The notes: generated by a model not told the origin, from the letters alone. Positions 46,169 through 57,717 are shown, counted from the first letter of the stretch. The stretch is 64,000 bases of DNA from Drosophila miranda (GCF_003369915.1 NW_022881603.1:28145522-28209521), one strand, 5' to 3'. A program made the numbers and translations.

Positions 46169-46801
46169 TCAATTGATCCTTGGCTTTAATTCCTCGTAGC
46201 ACGAGCGCAAGAAAATTTGTGTCTTCTTTCCTGGATTGAAGTACTCATGGCCCTTTGACCAATCGTATCAAACCGCGTAAGCGAATATTTGGCCATTCGA
46301 ATTAAATCCGCACTTGGTTATAGACTGATCCATGGCATTGCTAGACTTGAGCTTAGTACGGGTGTCCTTATCCCAGAAGCTGAATGTGCCATCAGAGCCG
46401 ACTGTGACCAGAGTGCCATGCACCGGGTGGAATGCTATGTCGTTTACGGCGTAAATGTCCTGGAAGCCAGAGGTGCTTGTGGAGCGATGACACTTGAACG
46501 TGAAGTTATCTTTGGGATTAGCCGGGTTCACGTATTGGATGGCCACGCGACCCTCAATACTGCCCAAAGCGTATCCAGTGGGCTCTTTTTTCTTATCCCT
46601 AAAAATCGATATGGTGCGATGCTGATATTTCAATGGACTCTCCTGCCGCTTGTACTCGATAGGAGTGTTCTGCAACGAGTATATGATTAGGCCCCGCGAT
46701 GCAGTGCCCACAACGGCCATGGGATACTCCACATCCGCACAATAGCAGCGTTCAGGTAAGTTAATTGCCATCATTGGGTTGGGCGATCGGGTATCCCAAA
46801 A
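46169..46801 (-). pseudogene. Rae1: Rae1 exon 2, unit 3, nonsense codon, exon 1 missing
   Basis: Same GGA to TGA change before YDWSK as unit 1. Exon 1 is absent, because the gypsy element in the intron runs into DINE-1 sequence at 49239 and the rest of the gene is deleted. Confidence 0.88.
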
Positions 46802-47207
46802 CTATTTAACAAAGTGTAAGATATGAATATTAGTTTATAAGATTTGAATATTAGTTTAAGATTTACTCATCGATAGTATTATAAGAAATACCAATGTACT
46901 TGTCCTCGACAAGTATCGATATGCCAACACACATTCATTCGAATACGACGATCAAGAAAGAAGAACATATAATAAAACCGTGCTATTAAAAGTTTACATA
47001 TCAGGTGTGGGGTTTGCCCAATGCAGACATAAGAGCGAAAACCAAAAGTGAACTTAGCGGCATATTGCGTAGGCAAAACGTATATTTTGATCAAGATGCC
47101 AACATACACCAATTACGTACAGCAGTAAAAAAAATCATGGAAGACACGCATGAGCTAGGAAATACGGCGCCAAGCGCAGATGAGACTATGCAGGCAGACA
47201 TTTTTGC

Positions 47208-47669
47208 TTAAAAACCAACTTAAATAAAATTAGAGTTGCTCAGTCAAAAATTCTACGACGAATATGCAATGCTCCATGGTACATACGAAACAGCGACATC
47301 GAGAGGGACCTAAAGGTTCCCAAAGTGGGCGATGTTATACAATTACATGCAGCAAGGTACTTGCAACAACTTGGTGGTCACCCTAATGCGCTAGCCAGAC
47401 GTCTAATTAACCCGCCAAGGAAAAGAAGACTCAAAAGGAGTCATCCACTGGATCTCCCTACTAGATCCCTCCTATAACATCTCATTAACTTTTTGTAAAT
47501 ATTCTAAATAATGTATGTACCTACTCCATATATGTAACATTAAGTTTTAGTATGTATCTCCTGTGATCAATTGTTTTTCCCCTTAAATGTAAAACTAGAT
47601 TAAGTTGCCACGAAAGGTAGCAGTAAACTTGTTTACAATAAAATACAAATTTTCCACATGAAAAAAAAA
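47208..47669 (+). mobile_element. jockey-clade LINE fragment nested in gypsy copy 3
   Basis: Same 5' truncation point, poly(A) tail and AGACATTTTTGC duplication (47196-47207 and 47670-47681) as the fragment in copy 1. The two are one insertion later duplicated, not independent events. Confidence 0.85.
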
Positions 47670-47766
47670 AGACATTTTTGCAGTCCCGGTTGAGCGCGAG
47701 ATAGATAGAGACAACCGTAGTGCATAACACGCAGTAAAAGCGGCGCCAGAAGAATATGGTTAAAAT

Positions 47767-48782
47767 GTGCAGAAGGCTCGAGAAGCATTCATGCCGCGAC
47801 AAGACAACGCTTGTTCGAAATTGACCATGCGATCAGATGAATACGAAGAAGAATCGCGCCGTTTGCAGCAGTTGGAACAATTGTACGTTTTTTGCAAGCG
47901 CTTAGCTGATCTCAAATTAAGCATATTGAAAACGGAGAAAGAGGCTATGGAGTTGGAAACGCCGAGAGATTGCATCGACTTGACACACATTGAGGCGTTG
48001 ATGCGTCCATTTTCTGGAGATGACGACCAGGCTGTAACCAGTTGGATAAGTAACTTTGAGGACATTATGAATTTCCATGGTGTATCCGAGTCCAAATGCT
48101 GGATATTAGCGAAGCGGCTGCTATGCGGATCGGCGAAGGCGTACATCGACCATGTGGCGCCTTTGACTTGGCAATTGATGCGAGCAGAATTGCTCAACGT
48201 CTTTGAGCAGAAAGTGACAGCGTGGGACATTGGAAAGCGACTGGAGGCACGGAAAATTGCAAATAATGAAAGCGCATTGCAATATTTCGTCGCAATGTGC
48301 AGCATAGCGTCGCAAGCAGACATGGCCACGAGCGATGTGGTCAAATTCATCGTAGAAGGACTGCAGGACAAGACGGGCATGGCAGCATCCATGCTATATT
48401 GCAGCACACTCAACGAGTTGCGTGACAAGATGGTCACCTATGATAAGGTCAGAAGAGCTCCTGGCGTCGTAGCAATTCGTAGCGAAGGTATGACAAAGGG
48501 AAAACTAAATGTGAGTATGGCAGTTGGGCAGCAGCAAGGTGGTGGCGCAATGCGTTGCTACAACTGTCAATTGGCAACTGGCAATTTGGGAACGTTATGA
48601 AGGAATGCAGTCAGCCAAAGAGACCGGATGGGGCATGTTTTAACTGTTGGAGTACCAGCCACCTATATTCGCAGTGCCCGAAACGAAAGATGGCCACTAG
48701 GGTAGCTGCAGTTCAAGATGAGGAGCGACCAGGAGAAAAAAACAACGACGATTTAGCGGCTGTCCAGTTAATCACTTTATGA
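47767..48782 (+). pseudogene. gypsy copy 3 gag
   Basis: Capsid-like region and zinc knuckles as in copy 1, including the disrupting insertion in the first knuckle (near 48570) and the TGA at 48780-48782 that precedes the in-frame protease DTGS. Confidence 0.8.
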
Positions 48783-49238
48783 CTTCCGTTTGGTGAACAA
48801 AGAGGCGTCAGTATTTTTAGTCTATTTGATACAGGTAGCCCTGTAAGTTTTATTCATAAGTCTTTGATACCGAAGTCGGCTATAGTTGAAGCCTATAATG
48901 AAGTTAGGAAATACTATGGACTAGGAGGACAACCAATTCCCATATGGGGTAAATTTAAGTGCCATATTGAATTTTGCACAAAGAAATATATCGTTTTATT
49001 AAACATCGTAGATGATAACATGCTGCCTTTGCCGGTATTGTTGGGACGCGATGCCCTTAAAGTTATTGAAGTAAAATTAGTTCATAAGAAAAATATCAAT
49101 GCGAAGCAACACACACCATTAAGCTCGTTAAAGCAAAAAGCTATTAGTTTAACCTGCGCGTCTTTATTCACCGAACGTAAAAATAATATTAACATAAGAC
49201 TACATGATAAGTTAGATGGTAATCAATCAGAAAGAAGC
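48783..49238 (+). pseudogene. gypsy copy 3 pol remnant (protease region)
   Basis: Open from the gag TGA through DTGSPVSFIHKSLIPKSA and the conserved LPVLLGRDALKVIEV, then cut at 49238. The open frame continues into DINE-1 sequence for 89 codons, which is not a real protein end. Confidence 0.8.
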
Positions 49239-50221
49239 GTCTGTCTGTCTGTCCGTCTGTCCGTCTGTCCGTCCGTCCGTCTGTCCGTCCGTCTGTCTGT
49301 CCGTCCCCTTCAGCGCCTAGTGCTCAAAGACTATAAGAGCGAGAGCAACGATGTTTTGGATCCAGACTTCTGTGATATGTCACTGCTACAAGAATATTTC
49401 AAAACTTTGCCCCGCCCACTTCCGCCCCCACAAAGAGCGAAAATCTGTGGCATCCACAATTTCGACGATACGAGAAAACTAAAAACGCAGAATCGTAGAA
49501 GATGACTATATCTTCTAGAGTGCAAAATTTCAACCAGATCGTATAATTATTATAGCCAGAATCAAGAAAACAATTTCATTCTTTCTCGCTCTGTCTCTCT
49601 CTAACACACAGGTTTCATGGTCGGTTTTGCCAATTGCAAAATATGAGTTCAAGGATCTCAGAACCTATAAGAGCCAGAGCAACCAAATTCCACACTCCTG
49701 TGATATCGGACTTTGACCATTTTGTGTCAAAATTTCGCCACACCCCATTCCGCCCCCGCAAAGGACGAAAATCTGAGGCATCCACAAATCTCAGAGACTA
49801 TTAAGGCTAGAGTAACCAAATTTGATCCACACACTCCTTTAAGATGTCACTATAAAACGTATATCTCAAAATTTCGCTCCACCCTCTTCCGCCCCCACAA
49901 AGGACGAAAATCTGTTGCATCCACAATATTGCAGATTCGAGAAAACTAAAAACGCAGAATCATAGATAAGGACCATATCTATCAGATTGCTGAATCTGGA
50001 TCAGATCAGATCATTTTTATAGCCAAAAGGAACAAATCAATTTGCACTGGCTACGCAGCGCCCGACGTCACGCTCAGACTGATTTTCTGTCTCTCTCGCA
50101 CGCACTCTTTGTCGTGTCGTTTAATATTAGCGGCGTCTGCCGGAGGAGAGCCATACTGACTTAGTATCGGGTATAACTGTAGAGTTGCGGTGTCCGCAGC
50201 AACTCACAACGTTCCCCCTCG
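49239..50221 (+). mobile_element. DINE-1/Helentron, 5'-truncated
   Basis: Begins inside the CTGT/CCGT tract, missing the first roughly 130 bp of the family, and runs to the CCCCTCGTT end. The left junction is with gypsy pol, so it marks the deletion that removed the rest of gypsy copy 3 and Rae1 exon 1. Confidence 0.88.
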
Positions 50222-51320
50222 TTATACCCGATACTCAAAATGAGTATTGGGCTATATTAGATTTGTGGTAAAAGTGGATGTGTGTAACGTCCAGAAGGAA
50301 TCGTTTCCGACCCCATAAAGTATATATATTCTTGATCAGCATCAATAGCCGAGTCGATTGAGCCATGTCTGTCTGTCCGTCTGTCCGTCCGTTCGTCTGT
50401 CCGTCTGTCCGTCCCTATTAGCGCCTAGTGCTCAAAGACTATAAGAGCTAGAGCAACGATGTTTTGGATCCAGACTTCTGTGATATGTCACTGCTACAAA
50501 AATATTTCAAAACTTCGCCCCGCCCACTTCCGCCCCCACAAAGGACGAAAATCTGTGGCATCCACAATTTTAAAGATACGAGAAAACCAAAAAAGACCAT
50601 ATCTTTTAGACTGCAGAATTTGAATAAGATCGTATTATTATTATAGCCAGCATCAAGAAAACAATTTCATTTTTTCTCGCCCTGTCTCTCTCTAACACAC
50701 ACGTAGCATAGCCGGCTTTGCTTAGAGTAAAACATTAGCGCCTAGATCTCAGAGACTATAAAAGCTAGAGCAACCAAATTTGGTATCCACACTCCTAATA
50801 TATCGGACCGAGACGAGTTTGTTTCAAAATTTCGCCACACCCCCTTCCGCCCCCGCAAAGGATGAAAATCTGGGGATATTCACAAATCTCAGAGACTATT
50901 AAGGCTAGAGTAACCAAATTTGGTATCCACACTCCTAATATATCGGACCGAGACGAGTTTGTTTCAAAATTTCGCCCCACCCCCTTCCGCCCCCACAAAG
51001 GACGAAAATCTGTTGCATCCACAATATTGAGGATACGAGAAAACTAAAAACGCAGAATCATAGAAAATGATCATATCTATCAAATTGCTGAATCTGGATC
51101 AGATCAGATCATTTTTATAGCCAAAAGGAACAAATCAATTTGCACTGGCTACACAGCCTCCGACGTCACGCTCAGACTGATTTTCTGTCTCTCTCGCACG
51201 CACTCTTTGTCGTGTCGTTCAATATTAGCGGCGTCTGCCGGAGGAGAGCCATACTGACTTAGTATCGGGTATAACTGTAGAGTTGCGGTGTCCGCAGCAA
51301 CTCACAACGTTCCCCCTCGT
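50222..51320 (+). mobile_element. DINE-1/Helentron, full length, head-to-tail with previous copy
   Basis: Starts TTATACCCGATACTC directly at the end of the preceding copy and ends at CCCCTCGTT before the unit-4 Ip6k fragment. It has two clear roughly 120-bp internal tandem repeats (about 50754-50876 and 50892-51010), with TATATCGGACCGAGACGAGT in both. Confidence 0.88.
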
Positions 51321-51349
51321 TTTATATTCATATTTTAGTTTATTTACAG

Positions 51350-51540
51350 ACGACTCGCAGTGCTTTGTGGACGTTCGCCTCATTGACTTTGCTCACACAG
51401 CGTTTGTGCCACGCAATGGCAGCATGCTCCCCACTCCGCCCGTGGCCCCCGTTCACCATGGACCCGACGGCGGCTTTCTCACCGGCCTGGACAGCCTCAA
51501 TAGACTGCTCAACGAGATACTGGCAGAGGACAGGATGTAG
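51350..51540 (+). pseudogene. Ip6k: Ip6k last-exon fragment, unit 4, frame kept
   Basis: Same breakpoint as units 2 and 3, but here the reading frame is intact through [31 protein letters not shown] and NEILAEDRM to TAG at 51538-51540. The open frame extends upstream to an ATG (51283) in the DINE-1 terminal hairpin, a fortuitous chimeric ORF of 85 aa. Without the PxxxDxKxG half it cannot be a kinase. Confidence 0.82.
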
Positions 51541-51637
51541 ACAGAGTTCGGTGAAAAGAAGTGAAAAAAAAACAGGGAGTGGAAACTAGAGCGGAGAAAG
51601 GAACACAAGTTAAAAGTACAATTTAATTTCAAAATAC

Positions 51638-51836
51638 TGTAAACTTTTAATAGCACGGTTTTATTATATGTTCTTCTTTTTTGATCGTCGTATTCGAATG
51701 AATGTGTGTTGGCATATCGATACTTGTCGAGGACAAGTATCGATATATCGAGTACATTGGTATTTCTTATAATACTATCGATGAGTAAATCTTAAACTAA
51801 TATTCAAATCTTATAAACTAATATTCATATCTTACA
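51638..51836 (-). repeat. gypsy copy 4, 3' LTR
   Basis: 199 bp, TGT...ACA ends. Contains the complete palindrome described at 51714-51746. Confidence 0.85.
51714..51746. promoter_or_regulatory. LTR palindrome with two TATCGATA motifs
   Basis: Perfect 15-bp arms ATATCGATACTTGTC / GACAAGTATCGATAT around a GAG loop. TATCGATA (DREF/BEAF-type site) falls at 51715-51722 and 51738-51745. The other LTR has the same structure at 59042-59074. Confidence 0.8.
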
Positions 51837-51942
51837 TTCGGGCAACCTGACTACAGATCGCCCACGATCTACACACTAAGGCATACAGTTGGTTAAACAT
51901 TTCTAATTCGGTATTGTCTTACTTAACATACTATTTCATCGA

Positions 51943-53223
51943 TTAACAACATGAGACCATGGTTTTATCCTTACTCTCTACCCAGGGTTTAAGCCTTGCT
52001 GGTTCTAGTATACTTCGGAATGGCATTTGCGTCAACTGACAGTCCTCAATGTCGACAACCTCATACCGATCATTATCCAATACTCTATTGATCCTGTACG
52101 GTCCTCGATACTTTGGTGCGAACTTCTTATTGATCCCCGGTGTTGTGTCCACATACCGGACTGCTACATAGTCACCAGGTTCATACTTTAATGGGGCTTT
52201 ATTTTTATGGGCATACATCTTCTCATTTCTTTTCTGCGACAACCGTATGTTCTCACTTGCTATTTCTCTTATAGTTTCCAACTCTCTAAGTTCTGACGCT
52301 AACTTCTCCTCTAGGTATTCGGTTAATTCATCTACAACGGGTCCTTTCTGGGGTATTCCAATTAACAATGTGCTAGGTGTCTTTTTCGTACTGCTGTTAA
52401 CGGAGTTATTAATGGCGTGCTCTACCTTGCTCATCAACCTGTACCAATCGGCTTGCTCAAGGGGCTCTGACAGTTTTCCTAACATAGGAGTAAGAACACG
52501 ATTCACCCGCTCCACTTGGCCATTCGCCTGCGGTGCACCTGTAGCTACCTTAATGTGCTCTATCCCTATCTCCTGCAGAAAACTAGAGAACTCTAACGAG
52601 GTGAAACAGGTCCCACGATCTGATATTATCCTAGTAGGGCGACTATAGAAATCAAAATATTTACTTAAGGCATCCTTCGCTTCCCGCGTGCTGGTACTAT
52701 TAACCGGGAACAATTTGACAAACTTAGTGAATGCATCTATTACCACAAGGAGGTGTTTTCGCTTAGATCTAATACTCGGCAACGGACCCAAATGATCAAC
52801 ATGTAGGGTATGAAAAGGAACACACGACTTTGGGATACTATGGAGCGTTCTGTTATGGATTGTTTTAGGCATCGAGTGTAGTATACACGGTAGACAGTTT
52901 CTGATGTACCTTGCCACTTTACTTCTCATTGACGGAAACCAGTAGGTCCTCAAAAGGTCACTCACGCACTTCTCTGCGGCCAGATGTCCTAGTTTTTCGT
53001 GTGACCGCCTTATCAACTGCTCTTCCATACACATTGGTACATAGAAACATAGTTTGTTTTCACAACTCCTCTTGTAAACAATACCATCTATCATTTCAAA
53101 ATCTACTTCAATTCCATCCTCTAGCATTTTTCGAATCCTAACTACTTCCTTGTCTCGCATCTGTTCTGTTTGCAATACCAAATCAACATCTTCTGGCGTT
53201 GCACCTACTACCCCAACTATCAA
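51943..53223 (-). CDS. gypsy copy 4 integrase, open
   Basis: A 426-residue open frame covers the complete integrase: zinc-binding HHCC segment (HEKLGHLAAEKC ... CLPC), catalytic Asp-Asp-Glu in HVDHLGPL, IISDRGTCF and GQVERVNR, and a basic C-terminal region with YEPGDYVAVRYVD. It lies in the -1 frame relative to the upstream RNase H frame. There is no nonsense codon, unlike copy 1. It has no intact upstream pol, so this copy cannot make a normal polyprotein. Confidence 0.85.
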   Translation of the reverse strand: MIVGVVGATPEDVDLVLQTEQMRDKEVVRIRKMLEDGIEVDFEMIDGIVYKRSCENKLCFYVPMCMEEQLIRRSHEKLGHLAAEKCVSDLLRTYWFPSMRSKVARYIRNCLPCILHSMPKTIHNRTLHSIPKSCVPFHTLHVDHLGPLPSIRSKRKHLLVVIDAFTKFVKLFPVNSTSTREAKDALSKYFDFYSRPTRIISDRGTCFTSLEFSSFLQEIGIEHIKVATGAPQANGQVERVNRVLTPMLGKLSEPLEQADWYRLMSKVEHAINNSVNSSTKKTPSTLLIGIPQKGPVVDELTEYLEEKLASELRELETIREIASENIRLSQKRNEKMYAHKNKAPLKYEPGDYVAVRYVDTTPGINKKFAPKYRGPYRINRVLDNDRYEVVDIEDCQLTQMPFRSILEPARLKPWVESKDKTMVSCC

Positions 53224-53324
53224 TGATTTTAGTAATCTTTCCTCCTGAAACTCTAACTTGTCCCTCTCTACTGTATCCTCAACACATTTTTTCTCTTTAT
53301 CTGAATTCCTATTACTAATGTACT

Positions 53325-54854
53325 TTACTCCCCCACCACATCGTTAACGCTTCTTCTACATTGGCTCAAATCTCTAATTTCAATCTTCGATCCATCCTCT
53401 TCCCTATATTCACTATTCTCTATGTTATCTCTACAATCACTACCAAGGTTCTCTCTATCATCAGACTTCCACCTATTTCCCAATCTACTTCCTACTGCAC
53501 TTGATTCTCCACACTCAATCGCAGGGTTCTGTACGGTACTACTACGCTCTCTACTGATATTTAATTCTCTACACTTAATCACAGGGTTCTCTACGGTACC
53601 TCTATGCTCACTACCAGGGTTGTCTCTACTTACACTATTCCTTGTATATTGCTTTCTACTCTCATCTTTTTCTAAATTAGACTTTTCTAAACCGTATTTG
53701 ACTCTATAACCATCCTCTAACATATTCGTCACTTGATCTTGTCTGCTCAGCGCATCAACGTGCGCCATACTGGCTCCAGGTCTGTGCATAATGGAGTAAT
53801 CATAGTTCTCTAACTCTAGGGACCACCGTGCTATCTTAGGACTAATTGACTTTCTGGTTAACGTCTGTACTAACGAATTACAATCCGTGATTATTTTGAA
53901 GGACCTATTCTCCAAATATGCTCTAAAACGCCTCAATGCATAAATTATAGCCAATGTCTCTAGTTCGAAACTATGATAACGTGATTCTCTTTCTGTTGTT
54001 TTGCCGGAATAATAGGACACAGGGTGCATCTTCCCATCATCTTGTCTTTGCATCAGTATTGCGCCATAACCGTATGAACTTTCGTCTGTATGTAATTCCG
54101 TTTCTCTATTTGGGCTAAAAATGGCTAATACCGGAGGATTTGCCAACGCATTCTTAAGAGTTTCAGACGTCTTCACCTGTTCTCTATTCATGGGAAAAGG
54201 ACCACCTTCTTTTAACAACTGCACCAAGGGCTTAGCTGTCGTCGCAAATGACAACATGAAACGTCGAAAATATGAAAAGAATCCCAAGCATGAGTGCAGT
54301 GCTTTTACATTTTGAGGGACTGGGTATTTTTTCAAGGCCTCAATATGGGAATCCTAGGAACTATTCCGTTTTGATTAACTTTATACCCCAGGAAATCGAT
54401 GTTTCGATTGACAAACCTACACTTTTTTAGATTTATCTCTAAATTTTGCTCGCTAAACCGAATGCATAGTCTTTTTAATATATCCATGTGTTCTTCAACT
54501 GTTTTAGTCGCTACTAATATATCATCCATGTACACTACAATGCTTTTGTTCCTAATAAAGTCTCTCAAGAGCTCCGAAATAAATCTCTGAAAAATAGCGG
54601 ATCCATTTTTTAACCCAAAGGGCATTCTCAAGTACTCATACTGTCCTTGCGGTGTCACAAACGATGTATACGGAACTGATTTTTCTTCTACGCCTATTTG
54701 ATGATACCCACTTTTCAAATCTATAATGGAAAAACAGCACTTGTTTTCTAAAAACTCAAGACAGTCCTCAATAAGGGGCAATGGGAAATTATCTTTAACA
54801 ATTCGTTTGTTCAGACCACGGTGATCGACACACATTCGAAGTTCTCCTGATTTT
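53325..54854 (-). pseudogene. gypsy copy 4 RT-RNase H, frameshifted
   Basis: RT from KSGELRMCVDHRGLNKR through YMDDILVATKT, then a 1-bp deletion near 54352 (CCTAGTGATTCCC to CCTAGGATTCCC) that shifts the frame. The frame then continues into the thumb, RNase H (DESSYGYGAILM, where copy 1 has DASS) and the Ser/Arg/Glu-rich linker. It is cut at 54854 by a DINE-1 insertion. Confidence 0.83.
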
Positions 54855-55684
54855 TTATACCCGATACTCAAAATGAGTACTGGGGTATATTAGATTTGTG
54901 GTAAAAGTGGATGTGTGTAACGTCCAGAAGGAATCGTTTCCGACCCCATAAAGTATATATATTCTTGATCAGCATCAATAGCCGAGTCGATTGAGCCATG
55001 TCTGTCTGTCCGTCTGTCCGTCCGTCCGTCTGTCCGTCTGTCCGTCCCCTTCAGCGCCTAGTGCTCAAAGACTATAAGAGCGAGAGCAACGATGTTTTGA
55101 ATCCAGACTTCTGTGATATGTCACTGCTACAAGAATATTTCAAAACTTTGCCCCGCCCACTTCCACCCCCACAAAGGCGAAAATCTGTGGCATCCACAAT
55201 TTCGACGAGAAAACTAAAAACGCAGAATCGTAGAAGATGACTTTATCTTCTAGAGTGCAAAATCTGAACCAGATCGTATAATTATCTCACTATAAAACGT
55301 ATATCTCAAAATTTAGTCCCACCCCCTTCCGCCCCCACAAAGGACGAAAATCTGTTGCATCCACAATATTGAGGATACGAGAAAACTAAAAACACAGAAT
55401 CATAGATAATGATCATATCTATCAGTTTGCTGAATCTGGATCAGATCAGATCATTTTTATAGCCAAAAGGAACAAATCAATTTGCACTGGCTACGCAGCA
55501 AGCTCTTGTTGAGCTCCCGACGTCACGCACAGACTGATTTTCTGTCTCTCTCGCACGCACTCTTTGTCGTGTCGTTCAATATTAGCGGCGTCTGCCGGAG
55601 GAGAGCCATACTGACTTAGTATCGGGTATAACTGTAGAGTTGCGGTCTCCGCAGCAACTATAATGTTACGGCTACGGGCTGGTT
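54855..55684 (+). mobile_element. DINE-1/Helentron with internal deletion, in gypsy copy 4 pol
   Basis: Starts TTATACCCGATACTC in the A-run of RT. Internal sequence between about 55286 and the second repeat is deleted (GTATAATTAT joined to CTCACTATAAAACG). The usual end after the GTTGCGG hairpin is replaced by about 22 bp of other sequence before pol resumes (near 55685), so the 3' end is rearranged. Confidence 0.82.
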
Positions 55685-56553
55685 TTTACTAGTACCAACG
55701 GGGAAGCATAAGGAGACTCACTATGACGGATTACTTTCTTTTCTAACAGATCATCTACTATTTCAGCTACTTTCTCTCTCTCATGGTAGGATAAACGACG
55801 CGGAGTACAATGAAATGGTGTTGTTTCTGTTACACGAATCTGCATCTGATACTTTGGTGGTGCTTTAAAGTCAAATTCTTTGTGTAAATAGTATGTCTTA
55901 ATAACTTCCCTACACTTTTCTGCAAGAGTGGGGCCAAATTCGAAACCTACGTTAATATGTTCCTCTTCATCAATCTCTACCGCCGCACAAAAGTTACTGA
56001 ACTCGTCGCCTTGATTCATATTCTCGATGGCCATTTTGTCATTCCTTGAGTTTTCTTGTGTCTGATTTTTAAATGGATTAGAACGTTTGATTAGCTCGCT
56101 TCTTTCTGATTGATTACCATCTAACTTATCATATAGTCTTATGTTAATATTATTTTTACGTTCGGTGAATAAAGACGCGCAGGTTAAACTAATAGCTTTT
56201 TGCTTTAACGAACTTAATGGTGTGTGTTGCTTCGCATTGATATTTTTCTTATGAACTAATTTTACTTCAATAATTTTAAGGGCATCGCGTCCCAACAATA
56301 CCGGCAAAGGCAGCATGTTATCATCTACGATGTTTAATAAAACGATATATTTCTTTGTGCAAAATTCAATATGGCACTTAAATTTTCCCCATATGGGAAT
56401 TGGTTGTCCTCCTAGTCCATAGTATTTCCTAACTTCATTATAGGCTTCAACTATAGCCGACTTCGGTATCAAAGACTTATGAATAAAACTTACAGGGCTA
56501 CCTGTATCAAATAGACTAAAAATACTGACGCCTCTTTGTTCACCAAACGGAAG
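55685..56553 (-). pseudogene. gypsy copy 4 protease and RT N-terminus
   Basis: Reads from the gag TGA (56554-56556) in the same frame through DTGSPVSFIHKS, LPVLLGRDALKIIEV and the RT entry segment TPFHCTPRRLSYHEREKVAE, ending at SPYASPLVLVK where DINE-1 interrupts. Confidence 0.83.
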
Positions 56554-57558
56554 TCATAAAGTGATTAACTGGACAGCCGCTAAATCGTCGTTGTTTTTTT
56601 TTCCTGGTCGCTCCTCATCTTGAACTGCAGCTACCCTAGTGGCCATCTTTCGTTTTGGGCACTGCGAATATAGGTGGCTGGTACTCCAACAGTTAAAACA
56701 TGCCCCATCCGGTCTCTTTGGCTGACTGCATTCCTTCATAACGTGCCCAAATTGCCGACAGTTGTAGCAACGCATTGCGCCACCACCTTGCTGCTGCCCA
56801 ACTGCCATACTCACATTTAGTTTTCCCTTTGTCATACCTTCGCTACGAATTGCTACGACGCCAGGAGCTCTTCTGACCTTATCATAGGTGACCATCTTAT
56901 CACGCAACTCGTTGAGTGTGCTGCAATATAGCATGGATGCTGCCATGCCCGTCTTGTCCTGCAGTCCCTCTACGATGAATTTGACCACATCGCTCGTGGA
57001 CATGTCTGCTTGCGACGCTATGCTGCACATTGCGACGAAATATTGCAATGCGCTTTCATTATTTGCAATTTTCCGTGCCTCCAGTCGCTTTCCAATGTCC
57101 CACGCTGTCACTTTCTGCTCAAAGACGTTGAGCAATTCTGCTCGCATCAATTGCCAAGTCAAAGGCGCCACATGGTCGATGTACGCCTTCGCCGATCCGC
57201 CTAGCAGCCGCTTCGCTAATATCCAGCATTTTGACTCGGATACACCATGGAAATTCATAATGTCCTCAAAGTTACTTATCCAACTGGTTACAGCCTGGTC
57301 GTCATCTCCAGAAAATGGACGCATCAACGCCTCAATGTGTGTCAAGTCGATGCAATCTCTCGGCGTTTCCAACTCCATAGGCTCTTTCTCCGTTTTCAAT
57401 ATGCTTAATTTGAGATCAGCTAAGCGCTTGCGAGAAACGTACAATTGTTCCAACTGCTGCAAACGGCGCGATTCTTCTTCGTATTCATCTGATCGCATGG
57501 TCAATTTCGAACAAGCGTTGTCTTGTCGCGGCATGAATGCTTCTCGAGCCTTCTGCAC
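56554..57558 (-). CDS. gypsy copy 4 gag (capsid and zinc knuckles)
   Basis: A 334-residue open frame with the capsid-like region (FSGDDDQAVTSWISNFEDIM) and two CCHC knuckles, CYNCRQFGHVMKEC and CFNCWSTSHLYSQC, both intact here. It ends LITL-TGA. The N-terminal gag segment (NYADIRAKTKSELSDILRR, about 58925-58808) is separated from it by a DINE-1 and by a TAA shared with the other copies. The initiator shown is GTG, so the true start is uncertain. Confidence 0.78.
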   Translation of the reverse strand: MQKAREAFMPRQDNACSKLTMRSDEYEEESRRLQQLEQLYVSRKRLADLKLSILKTEKEPMELETPRDCIDLTHIEALMRPFSGDDDQAVTSWISNFEDIMNFHGVSESKCWILAKRLLGGSAKAYIDHVAPLTWQLMRAELLNVFEQKVTAWDIGKRLEARKIANNESALQYFVAMCSIASQADMSTSDVVKFIVEGLQDKTGMAASMLYCSTLNELRDKMVTYDKVRRAPGVVAIRSEGMTKGKLNVSMAVGQQQGGGAMRCYNCRQFGHVMKECSQPKRPDGACFNCWSTSHLYSQCPKRKMATRVAAVQDEERPGKKNNDDLAAVQLITL

Positions 57559-57717
57559 ATTTTAACCATATTCTTCTGGCGCCGCTTTTACTGCGTGTTG
57601 TGCACTACGGTTGTCTCTATCTATCTCGCGCTCAACCGGGACTGCAAAAATGTCTGCCTGCATAGTCTCGTCTGCGCTTGGCGCCGTATTTCCTAGCTCA
57701 TGCGTGTCTTCCATGAT

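Larger units (their letters stand above)
46815..49238 (+). mobile_element. Ty3/gypsy copy 3, 3'-truncated
   Basis: Same insertion site as copy 1 (Rae1 intron, after AACAAAG), with 5' LTR 46815-46998, leader, gag and the first part of pol. A short leader deletion (near 47020) distinguishes it from copy 1. The sequence stops within the protease-RT linker (ERS) and passes directly into a 5'-truncated DINE-1. The gag zinc-knuckle frameshift is the same as in copy 1. Confidence 0.9.
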
